Below, piece after piece: positions 1-9,044 of a stretch of DNA of 62,279 nucleotides. Under the pieces are notes generated by a model that had not been told where the DNA came from, searched no databases, and saw nothing but the letters and a program-made list of their open reading frames with translations. This stretch comes from JAZKAD01 sp040389305 (GTDB lineage Bacteria > Pseudomonadota > Alphaproteobacteria > Rickettsiales > Rickettsiaceae), in assembly GCA_040389305.1 (NCBI GenBank), contig JAZKAD010000002.1:1-62279 (forward strand), read 5' to 3'. How positions within the stretch are numbered: the stretch's first letter is position 1; each line of letters opens with the position of its first letter. Position numbers and translations under genes: made by a program.

Positions 1-241
1 TTTAATCTGTGAAATGGTATTATGAGATTTGGGCTATGATACTGCACTAACCGTCAAGCGCTAAATTAATTGTGAAAGCTGAAGGAGTGGCTTTTTCAAA
101 AGTGACATGGGGGATGGGAAGTGTAACATAGTAGGTTAATCTATTATAGAATTTATTATTATTTTTTTAAGTGGTTTGATGCTTGCATTAAGCATTGATG
201 TTATGATAGGCTAGATCTTTGCCTATATGTAATGAGATTAT

Positions 242-928
242 ATGCCTCCTATTTCCAAATCTATAGATCTACAATTTGATAGCGTTCGTGAAATGCAAAG
301 ATTTCAAGTAGAAATTTCTCTGGTAGCCGCATCTCGTGGCAGAGCAGTAATATCCGATGAAGAAACTATGGCGTTCTTTCAAAGCCCTCCGGAAGAGAGA
401 AGGAAGATTGTAGACGAGGCGATGCAAAAAACTTTCGATAAAGACTTTGATAGTCAATCAGAGTTTAGCAAAAGAGTTCTCGCGTCTCAGGATTTCGATA
501 TCGCTATAAAAAGTATGAACGAAATTCGTGCAGAAAACAATGAACCTCCAACAAAAGTGGTCAATCCTTATAAAAAAGACCTATTTGTTGAAGCTTATAA
601 ATCTCTATTTAATGAATTACAAAATCCCAAAGGCCCAGATTGTTCTGTAATTGCAGAGGCCGCGGCAAAAATTTTAGCCGGAAACGACAAAAAAAACTTT
701 GAGCTTACTCATGACCAAGCTAAGACATTTTTTACAGAAAAAAGAGTGAATGAGTATGCGGGAAAACCTGAAGGCCTAAAGCAGTTATGCGGCAAATTTT
801 TTGAGCAGGTTTCCGCTCGACAAAAAGCCCTTGATGAGATTAGCGCAGAAGTTAAAGGTTTTGTTCGGCCAGAACATCATGCAAAAAAAGCGCCACAAAG
901 ATCATCCGATGATGGTAGAGCTAGATAA
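242..928 (+). CDS. Hypothetical soluble charged protein
   Basis: A 228-residue protein that I do not recognise. It has no signal peptide and no membrane segment. It is rich in Lys, Glu and Asp and mostly predicted helical. The N-terminus has a helical stretch (DLQFDSVREMQRFQVEIS), and the last 20 residues are basic and probably disordered (ending KKAPQRSSDDGRAR). It faces parB tail to tail with only 2 bp between the stop codons, and no terminator hairpin is visible there. A basic disordered C-terminus is compatible with a Rickettsiales type IV secretion substrate, but that is weak inference. The length and clean frame make a real gene likely. Confidence 0.6.
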   Translation: MPPISKSIDLQFDSVREMQRFQVEISLVAASRGRAVISDEETMAFFQSPPEERRKIVDEAMQKTFDKDFDSQSEFSKRVLASQDFDIAIKSMNEIRAENNEPPTKVVNPYKKDLFVEAYKSLFNELQNPKGPDCSVIAEAAAKILAGNDKKNFELTHDQAKTFFTEKRVNEYAGKPEGLKQLCGKFFEQVSARQKALDEISAEVKGFVRPEHHAKKAPQRSSDDGRAR

Positions 929-930
929 AT

Positions 931-1785
931 CTAAGTCAATTTAGTTAAGATAGTATCCAGCTGCTCTAGAGAAGAAAAATGAAATATAATTTTCCCGCCA
1001 AGCACGGTATTTTCTATGGTAATTTTCATCCCAAAATTTTCAGATAAAGCATCCACCAAAGCAAGCAAATCATCATTCTGGGCATGGCCCAGAGCTACGC
1101 TTGGCTTATCGTAAGGTGTCTTTGTCTTATACCAGTTTTTAACCAAGACTTCTGTTTGCCTAACATTTAAGCTACGGTCAATTATTATGCGCGCTATATC
1201 CTCAGCAGCTTCGTGCCCAACTAAGCTTCTCGCATGCCCCATGGTGAGTAAATTACTTGCGAGATGCACTTTTATTGTCTCCGGCAAAGTTCTAAGGCGA
1301 AGTAAGTTAGCCACGTGACTTCGGCTTTTACCTACTATCTGACTTATCTGCTCTTGTGTATAATTAAATTCCTCCATCAAACGCGCATATCCCTCAGATT
1401 CTTCAATTACTCCGAGGTCTTCTCTCTGAATATTTTCAACAATTGCATATTCAAGAACCTGAGAAGAGGACAATTCTTTGACTATGGCCGGTATTGTATT
1501 TAAATGAGCAAGCAATGAAGCTCTCCACCGCCTCTCCCCGGCGACGATAGCAAATTTTCCATCTGGTAATGGACTGACGATAATAGGCTGCAACACACCG
1601 CTGCGCTTAATTGAATCACTGAGCTCTCTTAGCGACTCAGGATCAAATGTTTTACGGGGTTGGTATACACCAGCTTCCAGTAAACTAAGATTTATCTCTT
1701 TTACCGATCCAGCATCGCTTCGACTAGTTCCAAAATCTTCTCCTAGTAATGATGCAAGACCTTTGCCAAGACTACGATTTTTCAT
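931..1785 (-). CDS. parB: Chromosome partitioning protein ParB
   Basis: ParB binds parS DNA, hydrolyses CTP, forms a sliding clamp and stimulates ParA so that newly replicated origins separate. The 284 residues show the expected order: the N-terminal ParA-activating stretch (KGLASLLGED), the CTPase/ParB nuclease-like domain with GERRWRAS and ENIQRED, then a helix-turn-helix (QEQISQIVGKSRSHVANLL) and a C-terminal dimerisation region. Length is normal for the family. Its ATG overlaps the parA stop codon as ATGA, so translation is probably coupled. It is the last gene of the ndk-mnmG-rsmG-parA-parB run, an arrangement widely conserved near bacterial origins. Confidence 0.95.
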   Translation of the reverse strand: MKNRSLGKGLASLLGEDFGTSRSDAGSVKEINLSLLEAGVYQPRKTFDPESLRELSDSIKRSGVLQPIIVSPLPDGKFAIVAGERRWRASLLAHLNTIPAIVKELSSSQVLEYAIVENIQREDLGVIEESEGYARLMEEFNYTQEQISQIVGKSRSHVANLLRLRTLPETIKVHLASNLLTMGHARSLVGHEAAEDIARIIIDRSLNVRQTEVLVKNWYKTKTPYDKPSVALGHAQNDDLLALVDALSENFGMKITIENTVLGGKIIFHFSSLEQLDTILTKLT

Positions 1786-2534
1786 ATATTACCTAATATT
1801 TCTTTTGCTAAATGCATATAAGAGACAGACCCCAAACATTTGTGATCATATAACATCACTGGCATACCGTGAGAAGGAGCCTCTGAAATACGCACGTTGC
1901 GGGGGATTACGGTATTGAAAACCAAATGCTTCATACAGCTTCGTACGTCTTGTTCGATATGCTCAGTAAGTCTGTTGCGCTTGTCATACATGGTGAGTAA
2001 TATACCCAATATTTCAAGCGATGGATTTAATTTTTTGGTTACAAGCTCAATAGTTTTAAGTAAATGACTTAGCCCTTCCAGTGAATAGAACTCACATTGC
2101 ATAGGGATTAAAACTTTTGTAGAGGCTGTAAGAGCATTAATAGTGAGTAAACCAAGAGAGGGCGGGCAATCGATTATTATCCATTTGTACTTTGCTTGCG
2201 CTAAGGATAAAGCGGATTTTAATATACTCTCCCTCTGAGCTACTTGGATAATTTCTATTTCTGCTGCTACTAAGTCAATATTAGCGGGTATTATATCAAG
2301 ACCAGGAATAGCGGTTTTGATAATTACTTCCTCCGCAGAGCTTCCGTGAAAAATATCATAAATATTACGATCACGGTTGCTCAAGTCTATACCAAGCCCC
2401 GTGCTTGCATTTCCTTGGGGGTCAAGATCAATGACTAGAACTCCACCAGTGCATGCGGCTAAGGCAGTGGCTAGATTTATGGCGGTAGTGGTTTTCCCTA
2501 CCCCACCCTTTTGATTTACAACGGAAATTATCAT
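1782..2534 (-). CDS. parA: Chromosome partitioning ATPase ParA (Soj)
   Basis: ParA is a Walker-type ATPase that binds DNA nonspecifically as an ATP dimer and is released by ParB, which moves origins poleward. The 250-residue product has the deviant Walker A motif (QKGGVGKTTT) close to the N-terminus, the A' motif (DLDPQGNAST) and Walker B (WIIIDCPPSLG). I start it at the ATG at 2534, giving MIISVVNQKGG. The longer reading (from 2558) would add eight residues with no family support and would overlap rsmG further. The chosen ATG overlaps the rsmG stop as ATGA. It pairs with ParB downstream and the parS-like site at 3062-3077. Confidence 0.95.
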   Translation of the reverse strand: MIISVVNQKGGVGKTTTAINLATALAACTGGVLVIDLDPQGNASTGLGIDLSNRDRNIYDIFHGSSAEEVIIKTAIPGLDIIPANIDLVAAEIEIIQVAQRESILKSALSLAQAKYKWIIIDCPPSLGLLTINALTASTKVLIPMQCEFYSLEGLSHLLKTIELVTKKLNPSLEILGILLTMYDKRNRLTEHIEQDVRSCMKHLVFNTVIPRNVRISEAPSHGMPVMLYDHKCLGSVSYMHLAKEILGNI

Positions 2535-3082
2535 AATCTCACTAGCTCTACAACGCATCCATTTACGCTAGTAACACTTGGCGTAATACTATATTCAAAA
2601 TTCCAGAATTTTTGCGCTTCCTCAATTTCTTTCATAACTTGCTCTCCCTTGAGAAACAAAAACTTCTTTTTCACTTTAAGGCCCTTGCACAAATCTAGCG
2701 TATTTTTGATAGAAGCAAAGCCTCTCGATGTTAAAATATCGCATTCTAATGATAGACTTTCCACTCTCACGCTTAATATATCAATATAATTCACAGATAA
2801 TTTGGAGGCTTGTAGTAAAAAAGCCGCTTTTCTCTGGTCTGATTCAATAAGCGTTACTCGCTCTATACCGAGAATAGACAAAATAATTCCCGGAAGACCA
2901 GCTCCAGATCCAACGTCTATTATATGATCTTTCGGAGAAAGATAATTCATTAACTGCGCAGAGTCAATTATATGACGCTCCCATATATTATCTAGATCTT
3001 TTGCGCTTACGAGATTAATTTTTTGAGACCATTTTTTTAAAAGGTCGATATAGCCTGAAAATGTTTCATGTGGAACATTCAT
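2531..3082 (-). CDS. rsmG: 16S rRNA (guanine527-N7)-methyltransferase RsmG (GidB)
   Basis: RsmG uses SAM to methylate N7 of G527 in 16S rRNA. The 183 residues contain the class I methyltransferase core, with the SAM-binding loop DVGSGAGLPGIILS followed by LIESDQRKAAFLLQ, and the family stretch TSRGFASI. It is slightly shorter than E. coli RsmG but complete. It overlaps both neighbours as ATGA (mnmG upstream, parA downstream), typical of translational coupling. Its codons 2-8 (AAT GTT CCA CAT GAA ACA TTT) carry a parS-like palindrome, so the start of this gene has a second job as a DNA site. Confidence 0.95.
   Translation of the reverse strand: MNVPHETFSGYIDLLKKWSQKINLVSAKDLDNIWERHIIDSAQLMNYLSPKDHIIDVGSGAGLPGIILSILGIERVTLIESDQRKAAFLLQASKLSVNYIDILSVRVESLSLECDILTSRGFASIKNTLDLCKGLKVKKKFLFLKGEQVMKEIEEAQKFWNFEYSITPSVTSVNGCVVELVRL
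3062..3077. promoter_or_regulatory. parS-like ParB-binding site
   Basis: On the + strand this reads TGTTTCATGTGGAACA and on the other strand TGTTCCACATGAAACA. Against the widely conserved parS consensus TGTTTCACGTGAAACA it matches 14 of 16 positions, and against the B. subtilis form TGTTCCACGTGAAACA the reverse strand differs at one position. It lies within the first codons of rsmG, directly beside parA and parB. The location and near-perfect match make it the best centromere-site candidate in the window. Binding is inferred, not shown. Confidence 0.7.
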
Positions 3083-4911
3083 TTACTTATATACACTAAA
3101 ATAGCAGTTAAAGCAGAGGGGGTGACGCCGGGTATACGTTTTGCCGCACCTAAATTATCAGGTTTATGCCTAGATAATTTTTCTATCATTTCTAGAGATA
3201 GCCCGGCTATTTTTGAGTAGTCCACATTTCTAGAGATCGACCTTGATTCTTCGTGTTTAAATTTATCAATATCCTTCGCCTGGCGCTCCAAGTAGAAAGA
3301 ATATTTGGATTCGATGTATGCATGATGTAAAATTCGTCTGTCTATGGCTGCAAGCTCTGGAAAAATCTCTATAACTTTATCTACTTCGTGTAAACCTAGT
3401 AAGTTAAAGGCTGTACGGTACTGCCCATCTTGGGATATTGTATATCCCAATTTTTCTAGAGCACTAGAAGAAATTTTAAGTTTATGCAAAATTTCAACTG
3501 CGCTATCTATATTATGAACTTTATTTTGATAAGTATCTTTACGAGCACTCGAGATACATCCTATCTCAATACCTTTTTGTGTTAACCTAAGGTCTGCATT
3601 ATCTGCGCGTATAGTGAGGCGATACTCTGAGCGAGAAGTAAACATACGATAAGGTTCTGTAGTGCCATGAGTAATTAGGTCGTCTATCATTACCCCGATA
3701 TAACTTTCTGTGCGGCTAAGTATAAAATCTGGAAGACCTTTGAATGCAAGAGCGGCATTAAGGCCCGCAACTATACCCTGTCCTGCGGCTTCTTCGTAAC
3801 CTGTCGTTCCATTAATTTGCCCAGCTAGGTAAAGCCCAGAGATTTTTTTTGTCTCAAGGCTACCATAGAGCTCCCTGGGGTCTACATAGTCGTACTCTAT
3901 CGCATATCCTGGGCGAATCATTTTAGCATTTTCTAGCCCGGGTATTGTTTTTAAAAATTCTATTTGCACATCTTCAGGAAGTGAAGTTGAGATTCCATTG
4001 GGGTATATAGTGTAATCATCTAAGCCCTCTGGCTCCAAGAAAATTTGATGACTTAGCTTATCGGCAAATCTTACTATTTTATCTTCAATAGAAGGGCAGT
4101 ATCTAGGACCTACGCCTTCTATTTGCCCAGAATACATAGCTGACTTTTGAATATTGTTTCGGATGACTTCATGTCCAAGTGCGGTGGTTTTAGTGATATA
4201 ACATGGTATTTGAGGGACTAAAACTTTTTCTGTCAGTTCTGAGAATGGTCTCGGGGTTTCGTCTCCATGCTGAGCGATAGTTTTTAAGTAATCAATAGTT
4301 CTACCGTCAATTCTCGGAGGGGTGCCCGTCTTAAGCCTTCCGAGATTAAGCCCAAACTTTTTCAAAGTAGTGGAGAGGCCGTAAGATGGAGCCTCATCCA
4401 CTCTACCTGCGGCAATTTTTTTAGATCCGATATGAATCAGTCCAGATAGGAATGTTCCAGTTGTGAGTATTACTTTTTCACATGAAATCTGACTGCCATC
4501 GCTTAATATAACACCACTCACTATTCCACCCTTAGTAGCAATGTCTTCTACGCTATTAAATATTACTGTAAGATTGGGGTAGTTAGTTATTATGTCGCTC
4601 ATCGCCTTGCGATAGAGTTTTCTATCCGCTTGAGCTCTAGGACCCCAGACTGCTGGTCCTTTGCTTTCATTTAGCATCTTATAATGTATGCCAGCAAGGT
4701 CTATAACTCTACCCATTAGTCCGTCTAAGGCATCTACTTCTTTAACTAATGTGCCTTTTGCAATCCCACCTATAGCAGGATTGCAGGACATTTCGCCTAG
4801 GTTCTCTGCTTTTGGAGTGATAAGAACGGTTTTAGCACCAAGACGCGCAGAAGCTGCAGCAGCTTCGCAGCCAGCATGCCCACCGCCTATCACTACAACA
4901 TCAAAGTCCAT
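3079..4911 (-). CDS. mnmG: tRNA uridine-34 5-carboxymethylaminomethyl enzyme MnmG (GidA)
   Basis: MnmG works with MnmE (encoded at 18185-19507) to build the cmnm5 group on wobble U34 of tRNAs, using FAD, NADH and methylene-THF. The 610-residue protein starts with the FAD dinucleotide-binding motif VVIGGGHAGCEAA. It then has the family motif EMSCNPAIGGIAKG, the PRYCPSIEDK segment, GQINGTTGYEEAAGQG, and a C-terminal helical domain involved in MnmE binding. Length is normal. The ATG overlaps the ndk stop as TAATG, and its own stop overlaps rsmG as ATGA. Confidence 0.97.
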   Translation of the reverse strand: MDFDVVVIGGGHAGCEAAAASARLGAKTVLITPKAENLGEMSCNPAIGGIAKGTLVKEVDALDGLMGRVIDLAGIHYKMLNESKGPAVWGPRAQADRKLYRKAMSDIITNYPNLTVIFNSVEDIATKGGIVSGVILSDGSQISCEKVILTTGTFLSGLIHIGSKKIAAGRVDEAPSYGLSTTLKKFGLNLGRLKTGTPPRIDGRTIDYLKTIAQHGDETPRPFSELTEKVLVPQIPCYITKTTALGHEVIRNNIQKSAMYSGQIEGVGPRYCPSIEDKIVRFADKLSHQIFLEPEGLDDYTIYPNGISTSLPEDVQIEFLKTIPGLENAKMIRPGYAIEYDYVDPRELYGSLETKKISGLYLAGQINGTTGYEEAAGQGIVAGLNAALAFKGLPDFILSRTESYIGVMIDDLITHGTTEPYRMFTSRSEYRLTIRADNADLRLTQKGIEIGCISSARKDTYQNKVHNIDSAVEILHKLKISSSALEKLGYTISQDGQYRTAFNLLGLHEVDKVIEIFPELAAIDRRILHHAYIESKYSFYLERQAKDIDKFKHEESRSISRNVDYSKIAGLSLEMIEKLSRHKPDNLGAAKRIPGVTPSALTAILVYISK

Positions 4912-5330
4912 TATCTAACGATCTCTGATTTATCAAAGAAAAAAGCTATTTCCTTTGCGGCGCTTTCAAGGCTATCTGATCCATGTACGCTATTTGCTTC
5001 GATATTTTCCGCAAAATCTTTGCGGATAGTTCCAGCTTCTGCATCTGCTGGGTTAGTAGCTCCCATAACTTTGCGATTAACAGCAACTGCATTTATTCCT
5101 TTTAGCACCTGAAGTACTACAGGGCTTGATGTCATATATGCTACTAAGCTTGCAAAGAAAGGTCTTGCGCTATGCTCAGCGTAAAAAGATTCAGCTTGCT
5201 CTTTGGTTAAATGAACCATTTTTTGCGCCGCAATTTCAAGGCCTGCTGCTTCCAAATAAGAATTAATTTTACCAATAAGATTTCTTCTTGTTGCATCTGG
5301 TTTAATAATAGAAAAAGTGTATTCGGTCAT
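4911..5330 (-). CDS. ndk: Nucleoside diphosphate kinase
   Basis: This enzyme transfers the gamma phosphate of ATP to other nucleoside diphosphates through a phosphohistidine. The 139 residues start MTEYTFSIIKPDATRR and include the active-site segment NSVHGSDS with the catalytic His. I use the ATG at 5330, which has an AAGGAA ribosome-binding site about seven bases upstream. A reading from 5390 adds 20 residues unlike the family. It is the first gene of the operon running to parB, so the promoter should lie in the 130-bp gap that it shares with the divergent gene at 5461. Confidence 0.96.
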   Translation of the reverse strand: MTEYTFSIIKPDATRRNLIGKINSYLEAAGLEIAAQKMVHLTKEQAESFYAEHSARPFFASLVAYMTSSPVVLQVLKGINAVAVNRKVMGATNPADAEAGTIRKDFAENIEANSVHGSDSLESAAKEIAFFFDKSEIVR

Positions 5331-5460
5331 GTGTAATTCCTTAATGTTAAAGAGGTTAACTTTTATATAAGTTACTACTCTAATTTGCAAGAATTATTTG
5401 AATATTGATCCTATGCTAGTTTCCTATATGATTGGCTTCTTAAGAAATAAGTAAGGTTAC

Positions 5461-7308
5461 ATGAATCCGCTGAATCTACGCGCCCTTCCTCTAAAATTTA
5501 TAGCGATCTATTTATTCTCGCAGATTGCTACGCGCTTTGCGATTTTTTGCTATGCGCTATCTGCGCATCAGATAGAGCTATTGGATGCAAAGAGTATTTT
5601 TATTCTGGGTTCTATGAATGATCTGATATCTTTGATATATATCTTACCTTTAGCAATTCCTTTGAGCTGCATTGGGCATAGAATTCCAAAAATCGTTGGA
5701 TATTATGTGGTGATATTTGCGTTAAGTGCGAATTTACTCTCTGAACTTTCCTTTTGGGATGAGTTTGGTACAAAATATAACTTCATTGCAGTGGATTACC
5801 TGATCTACACACAAGAGATTATAGGAACACTGTATGAATCATTGCCTATTTTCAAAATCATCTTGGGGCTCGGAATATTTAGTTTATTCGCTACATACAT
5901 TGTGGCTAACTGGAGAATAAATTACAGTAGCAGCAAGCGCCAAATATGCTTATGGACGGGATTATTTTGCTTAATAGCACTATTCTTATTCAAATATTAC
6001 GATTCTGACAAATTTAAGTTTAATGAGAATGTTTATGCCCTGGAAATGAGCAAGAACGGTCCTTATGAATTTTTTTCAGCATTCCGTAATAACGCATTAA
6101 ATTACATAAAATTTTATAAAACTATCGATCAAAAAGAGGCTTTAAATATATTGCGCTCTAAAGTGCTGCAAGAAAATCAAACATTTTTGTATCCCGAAGG
6201 AATAGAGAGGCGTACGAAGGCATTGGGCGAGACTCAAAAGCGCAATATTGTGCTCATTGTGATAGAGAGCATGAGCGCTGAATATATGAAAAAGTTTGGA
6301 AATACTGAGGGTATCACGCCAAATCTTGATAAACTTGCAGATGATAGTGCGTTTTTTAACAGACTCTATGCAACAGGTACAAGGACGGTACGCGGCCTTG
6401 AGGCTTTAACCCTCGGAATTCCGCCTACACCTGGCGCTTCAGTTGTAAGGCAAGAAGGCAATGATGGGCTCTTCAATATAGGCAGCGTACTTAGATCTCA
6501 TGGTTATGACCTTAATTTTATTTATGGTGGCTTTAGTTATTTTGACAACTTAGAGAGTTATTTCGGAGGTAACGGATATAGAGTAATTGATCGTAGTAGT
6601 TTAAACCCAGAAGAGATTAGTTTTGCAAATATTTGGGGTGTAGCGGATGAAGATATTCTGACTAAAGCATTGAAAATATCCGATGAATCTTATGTGAAAA
6701 ATCGCCCGTTTTTTTCGTTAATTATGACAACTTCAAATCATAGACCATACACCTTTCCAGAAGGGCGTATTGATAGACCATCAGGCGAAGGGAGATATGC
6801 TGCCGTGAAATATACGGATTATGCCATAGGAAAATTCATTGAAGATGCAAAAAAACATCCCTGGTTTGACAATACTATCTTTGTTATTACCGCAGATCAC
6901 TGTGCATCCAGTGCTGGCAAAACGCAACTACCTATCGAGAAATATCATATCCCTCTAATGATATATGCGCCAAAGATACTAAAGCCGTCCGTAGTCAGTA
7001 GCTTAGCTAGTCAAATAGATGTCCCTCCAACAATATTGGGTCTTCTGAATATTGACTATGATTCTAAATTTATGGGACGTGATATAATTAACTTTCCAGC
7101 GAATAGAGCTTTTATTAGCACATATCAGCTGCTTGGATATATGAAAGGTGATGGCCTCGCGATTTTAGCGCCGAAGCAAAGTGCGGAAGTAAGAACGCTA
7201 AACAAATTGGTCGCTGAATCTAGTGACTTAATAAAAGAAGCCATTAGTTATTATCAAACATCCTATCTGCTATTTAAAGAAGGCAAGATGAGAGAGGGAC
7301 AGAGATGA
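5461..7308 (+). CDS. LTA-synthase-like membrane sulfatase/phosphoglycerol transferase
   Basis: A 615-residue membrane enzyme. About five hydrophobic segments lie within residues 1-175. They are followed by an extracytoplasmic alkaline-phosphatase-fold domain from about residue 260 with IVLIVIESMSAEYM (metal-binding Glu), TGTRTVRGLE around 306-312 (probable nucleophile Thr309) and the ADHCAS metal-binding motif near residue 480. In Gram-negative bacteria relatives transfer phosphoglycerol or phosphoethanolamine to periplasmic glucans or lipid A. The substrate here cannot be read from the sequence. It is divergent from ndk and ends just before a strong hairpin terminator at 7344-7372. Confidence 0.85.
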   Translation: MNPLNLRALPLKFIAIYLFSQIATRFAIFCYALSAHQIELLDAKSIFILGSMNDLISLIYILPLAIPLSCIGHRIPKIVGYYVVIFALSANLLSELSFWDEFGTKYNFIAVDYLIYTQEIIGTLYESLPIFKIILGLGIFSLFATYIVANWRINYSSSKRQICLWTGLFCLIALFLFKYYDSDKFKFNENVYALEMSKNGPYEFFSAFRNNALNYIKFYKTIDQKEALNILRSKVLQENQTFLYPEGIERRTKALGETQKRNIVLIVIESMSAEYMKKFGNTEGITPNLDKLADDSAFFNRLYATGTRTVRGLEALTLGIPPTPGASVVRQEGNDGLFNIGSVLRSHGYDLNFIYGGFSYFDNLESYFGGNGYRVIDRSSLNPEEISFANIWGVADEDILTKALKISDESYVKNRPFFSLIMTTSNHRPYTFPEGRIDRPSGEGRYAAVKYTDYAIGKFIEDAKKHPWFDNTIFVITADHCASSAGKTQLPIEKYHIPLMIYAPKILKPSVVSSLASQIDVPPTILGLLNIDYDSKFMGRDIINFPANRAFISTYQLLGYMKGDGLAILAPKQSAEVRTLNKLVAESSDLIKEAISYYQTSYLLFKEGKMREGQR

Positions 7309-7343
7309 GGAGTCCCTTATTGAGTCTTCTAGCGCCCTCTAGA

Positions 7344-7372
7344 GGCTGGCTTTTCTAAGCCAGCCATTTTTT
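7344..7372 (+). terminator. Rho-independent terminator
   Basis: A 9-bp GC-rich stem (GGCTGGCTT / AAGCCAGCC) with a TTCT loop is followed by a T-rich run, 36 bp after the stop of the membrane sulfatase gene. The stop codon of the opposite-strand gene at 7355-7801 lies inside the loop and stem, so the hairpin doubles as the last codons of that gene. Confidence 0.85.
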
Positions 7373-7801
7373 AATAGCACTACATAGTTCTGTTTTAGAC
7401 TTATTGAAGTCGGTCCATGCTTTTACTTTGTCGCCGTCACTGCCTGCCATAGAAGTTACTAAGCTTCCAGCGGCCTTGATAAATCCTACAAACTTTGTCA
7501 TTATCGGAAAACTAGATCCTAGATCTTTTAGCGCGTCTGCAATATCCTCAAAAAATTGCTTTGTGCCTTTTTTTGGATCCTTGGCAAAGTCATCAAGTTC
7601 TTTTCCAGCATGAGACATTGTTGCTTGCACTTCTTTTTTCGTACTTTTTATCAGAGACATGAGCAGAGGCTTGACTTCTTTATACCAAGCATCGGATATT
7701 GATCTTTGTGCCATCTCTATGGTTGAAGGAGGCTTGACTGCATCCCTCAATGGCCTGGTTGCTTCGTCTGCAGCGCGCTTTAGATCATCGGTGAGTCTCA
7801 T
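7355..7801 (-). CDS. Hypothetical helical protein
   Basis: A 148-residue protein that I do not recognise. It is almost entirely amphipathic helix, Lys-rich and Asp-rich (for example KELDDFAKDPKKGTKQFF). A moderately hydrophobic segment (ITKFVGFIKAAGSLVTSMAG class) lies around residues 98-118, and it ends SAIKKWLA. It has no signal peptide. Its 3' end is the hairpin that terminates the convergent gene. The clean frame and normal composition support a real gene. Its upstream region runs into the scaffold gap at 7923-7932, so the promoter is not fully visible. Confidence 0.6.
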   Translation of the reverse strand: MRLTDDLKRAADEATRPLRDAVKPPSTIEMAQRSISDAWYKEVKPLLMSLIKSTKKEVQATMSHAGKELDDFAKDPKKGTKQFFEDIADALKDLGSSFPIMTKFVGFIKAAGSLVTSMAGSDGDKVKAWTDFNKSKTELCSAIKKWLA

Positions 7802-7922
7802 ATTTGCCCTTTTTTGTGTTTCTAATTCTAAAGTATGACATGGAGCAAAACTTCCCCGGTAAATTAAACTTAAAACAGCTAATTTTTACACTCTTTTCCA
7901 TTACTATTCCATTAGTACTTAC

Positions 7923-7932
7923 NNNNNNNNNN
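7923..7932. other. Assembly gap (10 N)
   Basis: Ten undetermined bases between the gene at 7355-7801 and pdhA. The run length is a scaffolding convention, so the real distance between the flanks is unknown and genes could be missing here. Confidence 0.98.
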
Positions 7933-8066
7933 TTCGTTATTTATTTAAAATTGTGTTAATAATACACTATTTTTGAAATGAGGAAGATGCGATGTCGTAA
8001 CATTTTCTTTGCTATACACTCTGATTGCTTATATCTTCTAGGCCTAATCTACTTAAATTAATCAAT

Positions 8067-9044
8067 ATGAAAAGCACGACTCTTCTGTCTAAAGATCAAT
8101 ATCTCCATTCTTATGAGCAAATGCTACTTATGCGTAGGTTCGAAGAAAAATGTGGGCAGCTTTACGGGATGAGTTTGATATCTGGATTTTGCCATTTATA
8201 TATTGGGCAAGAAGGCGTTGCCATGGCAACATCACTTGCTAAAATCCCCGGAGATAGCATTATTACAAGCTACCGTTGCCACGCTCATATCATTTTGTCT
8301 GGCACGGATCCAAAATATGTTCTCGCAGAGCTTATGGGCAAATCAACCGGCTGCTCTAAAGGCAAGGGGGGCTCTATGCATCTTTTTAATATCCCCGGTA
8401 AATTCTATGGAGGGCATGGGATAGTAGGGGCTCAGGTGCCTCTTGGTACCGGCCTTGCATTTGCTGAAAAATACAAAGGCACAAACAATATTTGCTATAC
8501 TTTTTTCGGAGATGGGGCAGCTCATCAAGGGCAGGTATATGAAGCCTTCAATATGGCAAAACTTTGGAATCTTCCTGTTTTATATATCATAGAAAATAAC
8601 GAATATTCTATGGGTACTTCTATAGCTCGCTGTAGCTCTGTGAAAGATTTATATGTTCGCGGAGAGTCCTTTGGAATGCCAGGTAAGCAAGTTGATGGTA
8701 TGGATTTAGATGCATGCTACAAGGCTATATCAGAGGCCAGTGAGTATGTCAGAAGCGGGAATGGGCCTATGCTACTTGAGATGAAGACTTATAGATATCG
8801 CGGCCATTCAATGTCTGATCCTGCAAAATATAGAAGCAAAGAAGAGGTAGAATCTTACAAGGAAAAACGCGATCCAATAGAGCGTACAAAAAACTTAATC
8901 CTTGAGAATAAATATAGTACAGAAGATGATTTAAAAAGCATCGAGAAACGCGTTAAGGATATAGTGCAGGAGGCAGTAGATTTTGCAACCAACTCGGATA
9001 TTCCTGATGAAAGCGAGTTATATACTGATGTTTATGCAAGCTAA
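8067..9044 (+). CDS. pdhA: Pyruvate dehydrogenase E1 component, alpha subunit
   Basis: PdhA with PdhB forms the ThDP-dependent E1 that decarboxylates pyruvate and acetylates the E2 lipoyl group. The 325 residues carry the E1-alpha signatures: MLLMRRFEEKCGQLYG near the start, HAHIILSG, KGGSMHLF, the ThDP motif GDGAAHQGQVYEAFNMA ending in ENNEYSMGT, and the phosphorylation-loop-like RYRGHSMSDPAKYR. I start at the ATG at 8067 (MKSTTLLS), because the longer reading from 8025 uses TTG and adds 14 unconserved residues. pdhB is not adjacent but 2.3 kb downstream, separated by three genes and several gene relics. Confidence 0.95.
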   Translation: MKSTTLLSKDQYLHSYEQMLLMRRFEEKCGQLYGMSLISGFCHLYIGQEGVAMATSLAKIPGDSIITSYRCHAHIILSGTDPKYVLAELMGKSTGCSKGKGGSMHLFNIPGKFYGGHGIVGAQVPLGTGLAFAEKYKGTNNICYTFFGDGAAHQGQVYEAFNMAKLWNLPVLYIIENNEYSMGTSIARCSSVKDLYVRGESFGMPGKQVDGMDLDACYKAISEASEYVRSGNGPMLLEMKTYRYRGHSMSDPAKYRSKEEVESYKEKRDPIERTKNLILENKYSTEDDLKSIEKRVKDIVQEAVDFATNSDIPDESELYTDVYAS

